A DNA stretch of 64,000 nucleotides from Salinimicrobium catena (GCF_900102915.1 NZ_FNGG01000004.1:124001-188000), one strand, 5' to 3'; positions 48,365 through 57,892 are shown, counted from the stretch's first letter. The notes: generated from the letters alone by a model not told the origin. Made by a program: numbers and translations.

Positions 48365-50134
48365 TTACATTCTTTCCGGCACCTGAATTCCCAGCAGTCC
48401 AAAAGATGACTTGATCACCTCACCCACTGCCTTAGACAACTGCACCCTGAATTTCTTTTCCGTCTCATCCTCGGTTCCCAGAATGGTCACATTCTGGTAG
48501 AAACTGTTGAATTCCTTCACCAGCTCATAGGTGTAGTTGGCGATCAACGCCGGACTGTGATTTTCGGCAGCCAGCACCACTGTTTCAGGATATAACTGAA
48601 GCTGCTTGATAAGCTGTCTTTCCTTATCGTTCAAAGTATAGTCGCTCACCGGCTGACTGTACTCAAAATCGGCTCTTCTAAGGATGGATTGTATCCTCGC
48701 GTAGGTATACTGAATGAAAGGCCCGGTATTCCCCTGGAAATCCACAGAATCTTCAGGATTGAAAAGGATCCTCTTTCTCGGGTCAACCTTCAGGATATAA
48801 TATTTTAAAGCTCCCAAGCCAATGATGCGGTACAGTTCCTTTTTCTCCTCATCAGAATATCCTTCGAGTTTTCCAAGTTCTTCCGAAATTTCTTTGGCAG
48901 TAGCCACCATTTCTTCAATAAGATCATCTGCATCTACCACCGTACCTTCACGGCTTTTCATTTTTCCCGAAGGCAGGTCCACCATTCCGTAGCTCAAATG
49001 ATAAAGGTTTTCTGCCCAATCGTATCCCAGTTTCTTCAGGATCAAAAAGAGTACTTTGAAGTGGTAGTCCTGCTCGTTCCCCACGGTATACACCATCCCG
49101 TCAATGTGAAAATCCTTCACCCGCTGAATGGCCGTACCAATGTCCTGGGTCATGTAGACCGCGGTACCGTCGCTCCTAAGAACGATCTTTTCATCAAGGC
49201 CTTCATCGGTGAGGTCTATCCAAACACTGCCATCCTCTTTTCGGTAAAAAACACCTTTTTCAAGCCCCTCGGCCACGACATCCTTTCCTAAAAGGTAAGT
49301 ATCACTTTCAAAGTAATTCTTGTCAAAATCAACTCCCAGCTTATCATAAGTCTCCTCGAAACCGTCATACACCCACTGGTTCATGGTCTTCCAAAGCTCA
49401 ACCACTTCTTCATCTCCGGCTTCCCATTTGCGCAGCATTTCCTTGGCATCCTGCAGAATGGGTGCTTCTGCCTTGGCTTCCTCTTCAGTTTTTCCCTGGG
49501 CAACGAGATAAGAAACCTCTTCTTTATAGGCCTTGTCGAATTTCACGTAGAAATTCCCGACCAGTTTATCACCTTTTAGTCCGGAAGATTCCGGAGTTTC
49601 TCCATGCCCAAACCGTTGCCAGGCAAGCATGGATTTACAAATATGTATCCCCCTGTCATTGATGATCTGGGTCTTATAAACCTTATTTCCGGCCGCCTTC
49701 AAAATTTCAGAAACCGAATATCCCAAAAGATTATTTCTAATATGCCCCAGGTGAAGCGGTTTATTGGTATTTGGCGAAGAATACTCGACCATAATGGCAT
49801 GTTCCCCTTCAGCCACCCGTCCAAAATCTGGCTCATCCTTTATGCTTCGGAAGAAATCCAGGAAATATTTATCTGCGAGAACTATATTCAAAAATCCCTG
49901 AACGACATTATATTTTTCGATCTCCGGATTGTTCTGAACCAGGTATTCCCCGATGGATTCGCCCAGTTTCACCGGATTGGTCTTTACCTGCCGCAGCATG
50001 GGGAAGGTCACCAGGGTGATATCCCCTTCAAAATCTTTTCGGGTAGCCTGAAATTCCACATTTTCAAGCTCCACATTATAAATGTTCTTTACTGCTTCTT
50101 TTACCTGATCTGAAAGTACCTTTTGAACGCTCAT
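48365..50134 (-). CDS. argS: Arginyl-tRNA synthetase
   Basis: Class I synthetase of 589 residues. The N-terminal Add-1 domain is followed by the HIGH motif in VEYSSPNTNKPLHLGHIRNNLLG (HLGH), then the WIDL and VYMTQDIGTA region of the active site, MVDLPSGKMKSREGTVV (the KMSKS-like region) and a C-terminal helical anticodon domain starting around FIQYTYARIQSIL and ending FGLLGIQVPERM. It is divergent from a conserved hypothetical gene. Confidence 0.96.
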   Translation of the reverse strand: MSVQKVLSDQVKEAVKNIYNVELENVEFQATRKDFEGDITLVTFPMLRQVKTNPVKLGESIGEYLVQNNPEIEKYNVVQGFLNIVLADKYFLDFFRSIKDEPDFGRVAEGEHAIMVEYSSPNTNKPLHLGHIRNNLLGYSVSEILKAAGNKVYKTQIINDRGIHICKSMLAWQRFGHGETPESSGLKGDKLVGNFYVKFDKAYKEEVSYLVAQGKTEEEAKAEAPILQDAKEMLRKWEAGDEEVVELWKTMNQWVYDGFEETYDKLGVDFDKNYFESDTYLLGKDVVAEGLEKGVFYRKEDGSVWIDLTDEGLDEKIVLRSDGTAVYMTQDIGTAIQRVKDFHIDGMVYTVGNEQDYHFKVLFLILKKLGYDWAENLYHLSYGMVDLPSGKMKSREGTVVDADDLIEEMVATAKEISEELGKLEGYSDEEKKELYRIIGLGALKYYILKVDPRKRILFNPEDSVDFQGNTGPFIQYTYARIQSILRRADFEYSQPVSDYTLNDKERQLIKQLQLYPETVVLAAENHSPALIANYTYELVKEFNSFYQNVTILGTEDETEKKFRVQLSKAVGEVIKSSFGLLGIQVPERM

Positions 50135-50178
50135 TCTTAAAATTAAATTTGTAGCCTGCCCAATTGCGCAGAAAAACG

Positions 50179-50186
50179 CAAAGATA
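50179..50186 (-). promoter_or_regulatory. -7 element of argS
   Basis: TATCTTTG exact match, 44 nt upstream of argS. A near match TATCTTTA on the plus strand at about 50230 may serve the divergent gene. Confidence 0.5.
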
Positions 50187-50248
50187 ACAGAAAAATAAGC
50201 TTCCTTAAAGGGTTTGAGCGCAAATGCTTATCTTTATAAAAAAAGAAA

Positions 50249-50683
50249 ATGCTACTGAATCTATCACATGACCTGTCCAAAAAACAAGAACTCATTTCCA
50301 CTCATGTGGGGAAGCCCTTTGACCTGGAAGAGCGCAAGAAGCTTGACGGCACAAGCCTAACCGAAATCCCGGTCACTGCTGCGAGCATTGATCTTTACAA
50401 CCTGATGGTATTAAACGAATCGCAGGTCTTTTGCAGCATTGAGATGCGGCCCAACGGAGTGATCATTAGCTTTAAAGCCAATACCGATCTATACTCACTG
50501 GTGATCCCTTTTTATAAACTGAAGATCTACAAAGGCCGGGCACAGGAATATTCTTTTTATAAAGACCATTATTTCATCAAAGTATGGGCAGGAGAAGAAA
50601 ACCCGCAGACCCATAGATTTATAAGGAAAATAAAGAATTACCAGGCAGACAGCGCCCATCCTCGAATTGAAGATATGCTTTAA
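50249..50683 (+). CDS. Conserved hypothetical protein
   Basis: A 144-residue soluble protein that I do not assign to a named family. There is no signal peptide or membrane helix. The central part is beta-rich (VFCSIEMRPNGVIISFKANTDLYSLVIPFYKLKIYKG) and is followed by KDHYFIKVWAGEENPQTHRFIRKIKNY. The overall impression is a small PH-like or SH3-like fold, but this is weak. The gene is flanked by the argS promoter and a terminator shared with the convergent CtlX gene. Confidence 0.75.
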   Translation: MLLNLSHDLSKKQELISTHVGKPFDLEERKKLDGTSLTEIPVTAASIDLYNLMVLNESQVFCSIEMRPNGVIISFKANTDLYSLVIPFYKLKIYKGRAQEYSFYKDHYFIKVWAGEENPQTHRFIRKIKNYQADSAHPRIEDML

Positions 50684-50693
50684 AATAGAGCAT

Positions 50694-50722
50694 TAAAAAA
50701 GCCCTTTTTGAAAGGGCTTTTT
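50694..50722. terminator. Bidirectional intrinsic terminator
   Basis: AAAAAAGCCCTTT/AAAGGGCTTTTT stem with a short loop between the convergent hypothetical gene and the ctlX-like gene. Confidence 0.88.
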
Positions 50723-50726
50723 CTTT

Positions 50727-51659
50727 TTATTTTTTCGGAAGGAAAACTTCAGCAAGCATGCATCTCGCGCTCCCTCCTCCGCAGGTCTCAATGGTGGTAA
50801 GATCACTGCTCAAGATCTCACAGTGTTTTTCTATGGCCGCCACCTGTAATGGCAGTAAGCTTTTACGAGCAGATTCGCTCATTACCAGATATTTTTTTCC
50901 ATCGGCTCCCATCACCTGCAGCATATTACCTGCATAGTGATGCATTTGCGCTTCGGTGATCTCAATGATCTCCTTGCCGTCAGCTTTCAGGTGCTTTACC
51001 ACATTCTTACGTTCCTTGGGATCATCAATGGAATCCAGGCAGATCACCGCGAAATTCTCTGCCAGGCACATCATCACATTAGTATGATAAATAGGCATTC
51101 TTTTGCCTCCAACATCCTGGTAGGCGGTAAAGATCACAGGAGTAAACTCCAGGTCTTCACAAAATTCTATCAATAATTCTTCATGGGCCCTGGGCGACAA
51201 TGCGCAATAAGCTTTTTCATGCACCCTGTCCAGAATAAGACTTCCGGTAGATTCCAGGAAAAGGTCTTCTTCCTCTGCACTGGTATAATCGATCACATTA
51301 TCAATTCGGAATCCTTCTTCTTCGATCTTTTCAAAGATCTCTGCACGACGCTCCCTTCTTCGGTTCACCGCAAAGAGAGGATAAAGCACCGCCGTGGCGT
51401 CTTCATGGAAAGTTACCCAGTTATTGGGAAAAATGGAATCGGGTGTATCAAGCTTCTCGTCATCGCTCACAACGATCACTTTGACTCCCACACTCCGCAG
51501 CTTTTCCACGAAAGCGTCAAATTCTTCCTGGGCTTTCTTGTTGATCTTTTCATTTTCCAGTTGAAGCCCTTCCTGAAAATAGTTGTTCACAGCGGTTTGC
51601 TCATTCATTCGAAAGGCGACCGGGCGAACCATTAATAAAGTATCTGTAATTTGTCTCAT
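50727..51659 (-). CDS. ctlX: Citrulline hydrolase-like protein (CtlX, amidinotransferase/arginine deiminase fold)
   Basis: Guanidino- or ureido-modifying enzyme of the five-blade propeller superfamily, 310 residues from the ATG at 51659 (the longer frame adds 14 residues). Visible motifs are DSIFPNNW (77-81 for FPNNW), the catalytic-His segment IYHTNVMMCL and the nucleophile loop ETCGGGSARCMLAE with Cys300. CtlX proteins are reported to hydrolyse citrulline to ornithine. The gene lies 11 bp behind a second member of the superfamily on the same strand, so the two probably act in one pathway. Confidence 0.82.
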   Translation of the reverse strand: MRQITDTLLMVRPVAFRMNEQTAVNNYFQEGLQLENEKINKKAQEEFDAFVEKLRSVGVKVIVVSDDEKLDTPDSIFPNNWVTFHEDATAVLYPLFAVNRRRERRAEIFEKIEEEGFRIDNVIDYTSAEEEDLFLESTGSLILDRVHEKAYCALSPRAHEELLIEFCEDLEFTPVIFTAYQDVGGKRMPIYHTNVMMCLAENFAVICLDSIDDPKERKNVVKHLKADGKEIIEITEAQMHHYAGNMLQVMGADGKKYLVMSESARKSLLPLQVAAIEKHCEILSSDLTTIETCGGGSARCMLAEVFLPKK

Positions 51660-51670
51660 GTATCGTTTTT

Positions 51671-52582
51671 TCAATCCCTTATTAGGGGTAGGGTTGAACA
51701 TCTCAACAAACCTTCTTGTTTTGCTATTTCGGCATAGGGAACTTCTTCAACGGTCATTCCATTTTCGCGCAGCCAGGCATTGAGACGTGTAAAATTCTTT
51801 TCAGAGATCACCACATCTTCAGAAATAGAGAAGACATTTGAATTCATGTTGTACATTTCTTCACGGGTGATCTCAAAAACGTTCTCTTCACCAAAAAAGT
51901 TTTTCAGCCAATTGTATTCCTCTTCATCCAAAAATCCGCCTTTGTAGATAATGGCTTTTCCTTTTCCTACCGGCTGAAAGCAGCAATCAAGATGAAGGGC
52001 GTTATCACGAGGCTCGGTATTGGATTTACGAAGATTAAAAGATTTCACCTTTTTATTCGGGAACAACTTCTGTAAATGCTCTACCGCCTTTAGGTTAGTG
52101 CGAGCCGTAATATATTCAGGATAGTCCTCTCCATAATACGTGCCAACAAACAAATAATCATTGTGCGGCATCACATCTCCGCCTTCCACATGTGCATCTT
52201 CGGGCAATTCAAGCACATTTTCGGCACCTATCTTTTCCAGAACATGGGAGATGGCTTCGATTTCCTGCTCCCTGTCGGGCAGAATATTTGCCTTGACGAA
52301 TTTATCATCTATGACAAAACCGATATCCCTGGTGAAGATCTGGTTGTAATTCTTTATGACTTTTGGCCTGAACACTTCCACTCCATATTTCTCCAGTACT
52401 TTTTTAACCGCATCCATTTCCGCGATCATATCCTCATCTTTGGGATAAGTTCCGGCTTTTATGTGCTCTACAGATTTTGGATCGTAGGCATCAGAAAGAT
52501 CGGGCACACCTCCTGTACTTTCAGCCGTTCCCAGCACCACCGCCCTTAGGCGTGAAGTTTCGTTTTTAACATTTAATTTCAT
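51671..52582 (-). CDS. Dimethylarginine dimethylaminohydrolase / arginine deiminase-like protein
   Basis: Second amidinotransferase-fold enzyme, 303 residues from the ATG at 52582. Catalytic elements are EGGDVMPHN, the His of NALHLDCCFQPVG, and the C-terminal nucleophile loop GLLRCSTLPL with Cys295. NQIFTRDIGFVID is the acidic substrate-binding segment of this superfamily. The substrate could be arginine, methylated arginine or another guanidino compound; sequence alone does not decide. It is first in a two-gene operon with the CtlX-like gene. Confidence 0.82.
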   Translation of the reverse strand: MKLNVKNETSRLRAVVLGTAESTGGVPDLSDAYDPKSVEHIKAGTYPKDEDMIAEMDAVKKVLEKYGVEVFRPKVIKNYNQIFTRDIGFVIDDKFVKANILPDREQEIEAISHVLEKIGAENVLELPEDAHVEGGDVMPHNDYLFVGTYYGEDYPEYITARTNLKAVEHLQKLFPNKKVKSFNLRKSNTEPRDNALHLDCCFQPVGKGKAIIYKGGFLDEEEYNWLKNFFGEENVFEITREEMYNMNSNVFSISEDVVISEKNFTRLNAWLRENGMTVEEVPYAEIAKQEGLLRCSTLPLIRD

Positions 52583-52600
52583 TTCTGCCAAAATTTCCTG

Positions 52601-52608
52601 CAAATATA
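52601..52608 (-). promoter_or_regulatory. -7 element of the guanidino-hydrolase operon
   Basis: TATATTTG exact match, 18 nt upstream of the ATG at 52582. Confidence 0.5.
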
Positions 52609-52810
52609 GTAAATGCCTTCTATCTGACTATGAGCAGACAAGGAAAGTAGGCGCTTTCTGCCAGGAATTTTTTACTGCAAACTTGCCGTTAAAAAGATCC
52701 TATTCACCGACTCCCGGGCCTGCCGTTCTTACCGTATTTTATAATTTCCCTAACTTATTTCAACCTGTTTCTTTTCATATATTAGCAATAGCCTCAAAGG
52801 TCTCTTAATT

Positions 52811-54118
52811 TTGGTATACCTGAAGTTTTTCAAATTCATATTTCTAACCGGAATTTTTCTTACATGCACCCTTGCATGTACAAATGCCGTTCCTATAACC
52901 AATAGTTCGGCTAAAGTGTATGTGCAAAAAACGGAAGGCGGGTTCATGCTGATCAGAAATGATAAGCCTTTTGAGGTAAAAGGAGCCGCAGGTAATTCTC
53001 ATCTTCAAGAACTCAAGGAGGCAGGCGGCAATACCATAAGGCTGTACGACACTATAGACCTGAGAAAAAATTTAGATGCCGCCCACGAGCTGGGCCTGGC
53101 AGCCATAGTTGATATTCCTTTACCAAAACATGGTGACGGCTCCTATTTTTACGAGAAAGATCTTACTGCTGCAAAAAGGAAAATTTCAGCTGTAGTCCTA
53201 AGACATAAAGATCATCCTGCTTTGCTCTACTGGAATGTGGGCAACGAGCTCTACTACCCCACCTTTTACCAGACAACCAAATTTTTTGACAGCTTCAATT
53301 CCCTTGTAGACCTGGTCAAGAAAACAGATCCTGACCATCCTGTGAGCACGGCGATCATTGGAGGAAACAGACGAAGGCTGGCCAGTGTAGCCTTGAAAAG
53401 TCCTAATCTGGATCTTATTTCCATCAATTCCTTCGGAAATCTAACGGAGCTGAAAGAAAGGATGGAACCCATTAAGCTCCTCTGGGACGGTCCATACGTA
53501 ATCACCGAATGGGGCGTGAACGGGCCATGGGAGGAAGCTAGAACTATGTGGGGAGCACCAATAGAACAGAATAGTGTGGAAAAAGCACGAATTTTGGGAG
53601 ACCGTTATAATACAGCTGCAATACAAAGCCCTAATTGTTTAGGAAGTGTGGTCTTCTTTTGGGGAACCAAACAAGAAAGAACTCACACCTGGTTTAGTTT
53701 CTTTTGGAACAACAATAAAAGTGAGACTTATAATAAAATAAAATCCCTCTGGAATAAAGATCCTTTGGCGTATAATGGTCCCAGAATGGGTCCTATAAAA
53801 ATTGAAAAATTAGATGCGAGATCGAACGTAATATTATCTACAGGAGTGAAAACAAATGCAACCGTTTCCTTGGAAAAGTCTATTCCTGATTCATTAAAAT
53901 TTACCTGGGAGATTAGAAAAGAGGCCTGGTCCAAAATTGAAGAACAGCAACCTATTGAAAAAGATCTTATTTTAGAAAATTCAGGTGAAAACGTGGTTTT
54001 TAAGGCACCACAAGAAGAAGGCCCCTACCGACTTTTCGTATACGTAACCGATGATGAGAACAATTTTTCTACCACCAATATTCCGTTCTACGTTCTAAAT
54101 CCGGAAAATGGGGAATAA
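52811..54118 (+). CDS. Exported glycosidase-like lipoprotein (GH2/GH5-type barrel) of a synthase operon
   Basis: A 435-residue protein, probably starting at a TTG (no in-frame ATG precedes the signal). The signal ends in a lipobox-like LACT (Cys23). Residues about 35-330 form a TIM barrel of the GH2/GH5 clan. They begin with FMLIRNDKPFEVKGAAGNSH and NTIRLYD, then the acid/base pair Asn145-Glu146 (LLYWNVGNEL) and nucleophile candidate Glu233 (YVITEWGVNGPW). A C-terminal beta-sandwich of about 95 residues follows. The stop overlaps the start of the next gene by 11 bp, which implies coupled expression with the polysaccharide synthase. The substrate is unknown. Confidence 0.82.
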   Translation: MVYLKFFKFIFLTGIFLTCTLACTNAVPITNSSAKVYVQKTEGGFMLIRNDKPFEVKGAAGNSHLQELKEAGGNTIRLYDTIDLRKNLDAAHELGLAAIVDIPLPKHGDGSYFYEKDLTAAKRKISAVVLRHKDHPALLYWNVGNELYYPTFYQTTKFFDSFNSLVDLVKKTDPDHPVSTAIIGGNRRRLASVALKSPNLDLISINSFGNLTELKERMEPIKLLWDGPYVITEWGVNGPWEEARTMWGAPIEQNSVEKARILGDRYNTAAIQSPNCLGSVVFFWGTKQERTHTWFSFFWNNNKSETYNKIKSLWNKDPLAYNGPRMGPIKIEKLDARSNVILSTGVKTNATVSLEKSIPDSLKFTWEIRKEAWSKIEEQQPIEKDLILENSGENVVFKAPQEEGPYRLFVYVTDDENNFSTTNIPFYVLNPENGE

Positions 54119-57100
54119 CATCAAAGCACCTACCAGAAATGAATCCCGAAAGATCAAGTTCATGATCCTCCTGGGTATTTTCAGCATTCTCAATTTCCTG
54201 TTCTTCTTTTTTAAACAGGAGCACAGGGTGAATTCCTTCCTTTTTGGCATTTTGGCCATAGTGATCTTTTACGGAGTATTGAAAAAATTGTACATGTGGT
54301 ACAACTACTCCAACATTTCTGTTCCCAAACCTCCTGAGGTCACTCCAGAATTCACCGTTGATGTGCTTACTACTTACTTTCCGGGTGAACCATACGAAAT
54401 GATCACCACCACGCTAAAGGCGATCAAGAACATACATTACCCACACACCACCTATTTGTGTGACGAAGCTAACGACCCCTTCCTGAAGGAATTCTGTGAA
54501 CAACATGAAATAGTTCATGTTACGAGAGATAATAGAAAAGATGCCAAGGCAGGAAATATCAATAATGCATTAAGGAAACATGCCACAGGCGATATCTGCG
54601 TGATCCTGGATCCCGACCATATTCCTCAGCCCGATTTTCTGGACCCGATCCTGCCGCATTTTACCAACCCGAAGATCGGATTTGTACAGATCGTGCAATC
54701 TTATTACAACATCGAGGAGAGCCTGGTAGCCAGAGGTGCAGCCGAACAAACCTTCCAGTTCTACGGCCCCATGATGATGACCTTGAACTCCTATGGAGCG
54801 GTTAACGCCATTGGTGCCAATTGCGTTTTCCGCAGGTCGGCTCTTGACAGCATTGGCGGTCACGCCCCAGGGTTGTGTGAAGATATGCATACTGCCATGC
54901 TGCTGTATGCCGAGGGGTGGGAAGCCGTGTATGTGCCGCAGGTCCTGGCAAAGGGATTGGCTCCTTCAAATCTGACCAATTTTTTCAAACAACAGCTCAA
55001 GTGGTCAAGAGGCTCATTCGATCTATGGCTGAAGGTATACCCGAAGATCTTCAGGAAACTAACCAACCGTCAGAAGATACACTACGGTATTTTACCCATG
55101 CATTACCTAAGCGGGTTGATCATTTTGTTCACTTTCCTGATCCCAATTCTTTCGCTGCTATTTTCCACCTATCCCTGGAGAGGGAACATCATCGATTTTT
55201 TCCTGGTCTTGTTACCGGTAGCTGCCAGCGCGGTGCTTATCCGCACTTACATTCAGAAATGGGTGATCGAGAAAAAAGAGCGGGGGTTCCATATTGTGGG
55301 AGGACTTTTGCACATAAATACCTGGTGGATCTATCTGTTGGGTCTGATCTACACCATCCTCAATAAAAAAGTACCCTATTTACCTACTCCCAAGGAAGAT
55401 GATTTTAAAGCCAATCTCAAGATAGTGCTTCCAAACGCCATTATTGCGGGGCTATCGATCTTCGCCGTCGTTTATGGTCTTTACCGGGATTTCACCCCCT
55501 TCTCTATTATCATGTCCTTTTTTGCCCTTTTCAATGCAGGTATTATGATGTTTGGGATTTATGTCACTATGCGGCTGACGAATCAAAACAGGATCCTGCG
55601 TACTCACCTTAAAAAGGAACACCTGTTGAGCCTGAGCAGGGCAAAAAAGGGATTTTACAGGTTAGCCAATTCTGTTTTTGTGGCAACGCGAACTGTGGCG
55701 CTCCCGGTCTTACTCGTAATACTAATTATTGCTATGAGCTTTAAAGAACAAAACGACGAATCTAAATGGGAAGAAGTCCTTGTGCCGCTATCCAAAAGTT
55801 TGAAAAATGATTACCTGGGCATCTTTTTACCTTCGGAAGGAAACGGTTTGACCGATATTGAGGCGGTCAATGAGCTTGAGCAGGATCATAATGTAGATTT
55901 TGACATCATCTCGCTATACCTGCCATGGACGGATGAGAGCATAAAGGAATTCCCTCATCAACTGATGCAGTCTGTTTATGCCAGGAATAAAATTCCTATG
56001 ATCACCTGGGAACCCTGGGCCTCCACTCTTGCGGCCAACGACAGTGTTCAGGAATTGCAAAATGAGAAGAAGATCTTCAAACACATTTTAGACGGAAAGT
56101 TTGACAACTACATCAGGGAATTCGCGCAAATTCTGAAATCACAGGAAAAGCCGGTTTTCCTGAGATTCGCTCATGAATTTGATAACCCGCAGTACCCCTG
56201 GTCCTCAGCTGGAGGCAACACCCCTGAAGAATTCAAGGCTGCCTGGAAACATGTATACCGGTTGATCAAAGAAGAAGAGGCGCATAAGGTTATTCTGGTG
56301 TGGAACCCGTGGAAGCCCGACACCATGCAAAAATATTATCCCGGGGATGAATATGTGGACTGGATAGGTATTACCCTGCTCGACTACTCCCCCTTAGGAA
56401 ATATTAAAAACCTTAATTTTAATGAGCTATACCTGCCATTCAAGGAAAAACTTTACTGGTTCACCAGGAAACCTGTAATGCTAGCTGAATTCGGATCTCT
56501 AAAATCAGGTGCCTCTCAACAAAAATGGCTTCAGGCGGCAGTAGACACCATTAACCAACAGCATGAAGAAATCTCTGCCCTGGTATTTTTTAACAGTGCC
56601 CTCGACAAAAATATTCCTTCAGGCACTTCAGCAGGGCAGAAAAACCTGGACTGGAGCATCGAATCCTGGGAGTTCCTGGATAATAAGTATGGTAAAGCGG
56701 TGAAAAATGACCTTTCAGAACCTCTTTCCGAAATAGAAGTGAGCAAAAAGACTCCCATAACTTCCTTTGATATAAAGGGCGTCAGGTATAAAAAAGGAAC
56801 CAGCTGGAAGAACAACTATTACACACTAACCAAAGTGGTGCTGGAAAAGGATTTTCGGCAGATAAAAGCAGCAGGAATAAATACCATTCAGGCTACGGGC
56901 GGAAATATCTACGATCACAACCTGCTTCTATACTCTGCCGAAGCCGACCTGCAGTTGATCTACCAGTTCAACATCGATCAAACCTTAGACTTTATCAATG
57001 AAAGAGATAAACTGAAAGAGTTGGAAAAAGACATCCTTGATAAAGTAGATGATCTAAGAGATAAGGAAAATATCATTGGTTATTCCTTTGACCTTAACCT

Positions 57101-57881
57101 TCAGGAACACTATACGAAACCAGCACTGTTTGACCAGAGAACTGCTTACCTAAAATGGCTTCAGTCCCTCACACAGAAGATCAAGAGGATCGATCCAGAG
57201 ACGCCTATAACTTTAGATCTCCAGCTGGATTCAGAAACCGGTCATCTGCTAGAATTCCTTTCCAATCGTCTGCCTGTGGATTCTTACGGACTTGTCGCGA
57301 AGGATCCAGAATATATTCAGCAGGTATTAAAAAGGACAAAAGAGCAGGGAATTTCTGTTTTCATCAGCAGCCTTAAGCCAGAGCTGCTGACCTCGGGAAA
57401 AGCGAACCTTGAAAGTACTGATTTTATCCTGGAGAACTGGCAGGATGAAAGACAAAGTAACTGGATGACCTTTGACGGATTGGTCGACTTTAGAGGAAGG
57501 AGAAAGGAAGTGCTGAGAGATGTTGCTAATTACCTGCATCAAAAAAATGTAGAAAAAACAGCATTTTCAAGCAGGATCATAAGACCGGCCGAGCCTCTTT
57601 ACCCGGGGCAGATCTACTCCTACCATGCAGCCGTCTTTAACGGGGAGAGCTGGAGTTTGCACGGATTGGAGGATGAGCATAAATTCGAGTGGAACTTGGT
57701 GAAGACCGATGCTTTTGGAAATCCACTCGCTGTCAAAAAACTGGGCACAAAACCTAATGTAGATGTGATCATTCCACAATCCTATGAAAATTATGAGATC
57801 ATGCTGACCACCAGAAAGAAAGACAGTGAATACGTGACCACCACAAGAACCTCCCTTCACACCCCCGAGGAGATCAGATAG
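54108..57881 (+). CDS. Processive GT2 polysaccharide synthase fused to GH26-like and second glycosidase-like domains
   Basis: A 1257-residue membrane protein. Two helices (16-35, 43-60) precede a cellulose-synthase-like GT2 domain with DEANDPF (Asp119), DPDH (168-171), the acidic CEDMHT (257-262) and QQLKW (295-299, a Lys variant of QxxRW). PYLPTPK (423-429) resembles the gating-loop region. Helices to about 487 and a last one at 527-544 place the remainder in the periplasm. Residues 560-865 are GH26-like: acid/base Glu690 (RFAHEFDNPQYPW) and nucleophile Glu794 (MLAEFGS). Residues 885-1150 form another barrel lacking catalytic acids, and 1155-1257 a beta-sandwich. There is no PilZ domain. The polymer is unknown. 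Confidence 0.88.
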   Translation: MGNNIKAPTRNESRKIKFMILLGIFSILNFLFFFFKQEHRVNSFLFGILAIVIFYGVLKKLYMWYNYSNISVPKPPEVTPEFTVDVLTTYFPGEPYEMITTTLKAIKNIHYPHTTYLCDEANDPFLKEFCEQHEIVHVTRDNRKDAKAGNINNALRKHATGDICVILDPDHIPQPDFLDPILPHFTNPKIGFVQIVQSYYNIEESLVARGAAEQTFQFYGPMMMTLNSYGAVNAIGANCVFRRSALDSIGGHAPGLCEDMHTAMLLYAEGWEAVYVPQVLAKGLAPSNLTNFFKQQLKWSRGSFDLWLKVYPKIFRKLTNRQKIHYGILPMHYLSGLIILFTFLIPILSLLFSTYPWRGNIIDFFLVLLPVAASAVLIRTYIQKWVIEKKERGFHIVGGLLHINTWWIYLLGLIYTILNKKVPYLPTPKEDDFKANLKIVLPNAIIAGLSIFAVVYGLYRDFTPFSIIMSFFALFNAGIMMFGIYVTMRLTNQNRILRTHLKKEHLLSLSRAKKGFYRLANSVFVATRTVALPVLLVILIIAMSFKEQNDESKWEEVLVPLSKSLKNDYLGIFLPSEGNGLTDIEAVNELEQDHNVDFDIISLYLPWTDESIKEFPHQLMQSVYARNKIPMITWEPWASTLAANDSVQELQNEKKIFKHILDGKFDNYIREFAQILKSQEKPVFLRFAHEFDNPQYPWSSAGGNTPEEFKAAWKHVYRLIKEEEAHKVILVWNPWKPDTMQKYYPGDEYVDWIGITLLDYSPLGNIKNLNFNELYLPFKEKLYWFTRKPVMLAEFGSLKSGASQQKWLQAAVDTINQQHEEISALVFFNSALDKNIPSGTSAGQKNLDWSIESWEFLDNKYGKAVKNDLSEPLSEIEVSKKTPITSFDIKGVRYKKGTSWKNNYYTLTKVVLEKDFRQIKAAGINTIQATGGNIYDHNLLLYSAEADLQLIYQFNIDQTLDFINERDKLKELEKDILDKVDDLRDKENIIGYSFDLNLQEHYTKPALFDQRTAYLKWLQSLTQKIKRIDPETPITLDLQLDSETGHLLEFLSNRLPVDSYGLVAKDPEYIQQVLKRTKEQGISVFISSLKPELLTSGKANLESTDFILENWQDERQSNWMTFDGLVDFRGRRKEVLRDVANYLHQKNVEKTAFSSRIIRPAEPLYPGQIYSYHAAVFNGESWSLHGLEDEHKFEWNLVKTDAFGNPLAVKKLGTKPNVDVIIPQSYENYEIMLTTRKKDSEYVTTTRTSLHTPEEIR

Positions 57882-57892
57882 AATGCTAAACT

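Noticed and set aside
48211-48402. A 63-codon minus-strand frame downstream of argS
   Set aside because: It starts inside the argS 3' end in a different frame and covers the hairpin repeat; composition is unlike coding sequence.
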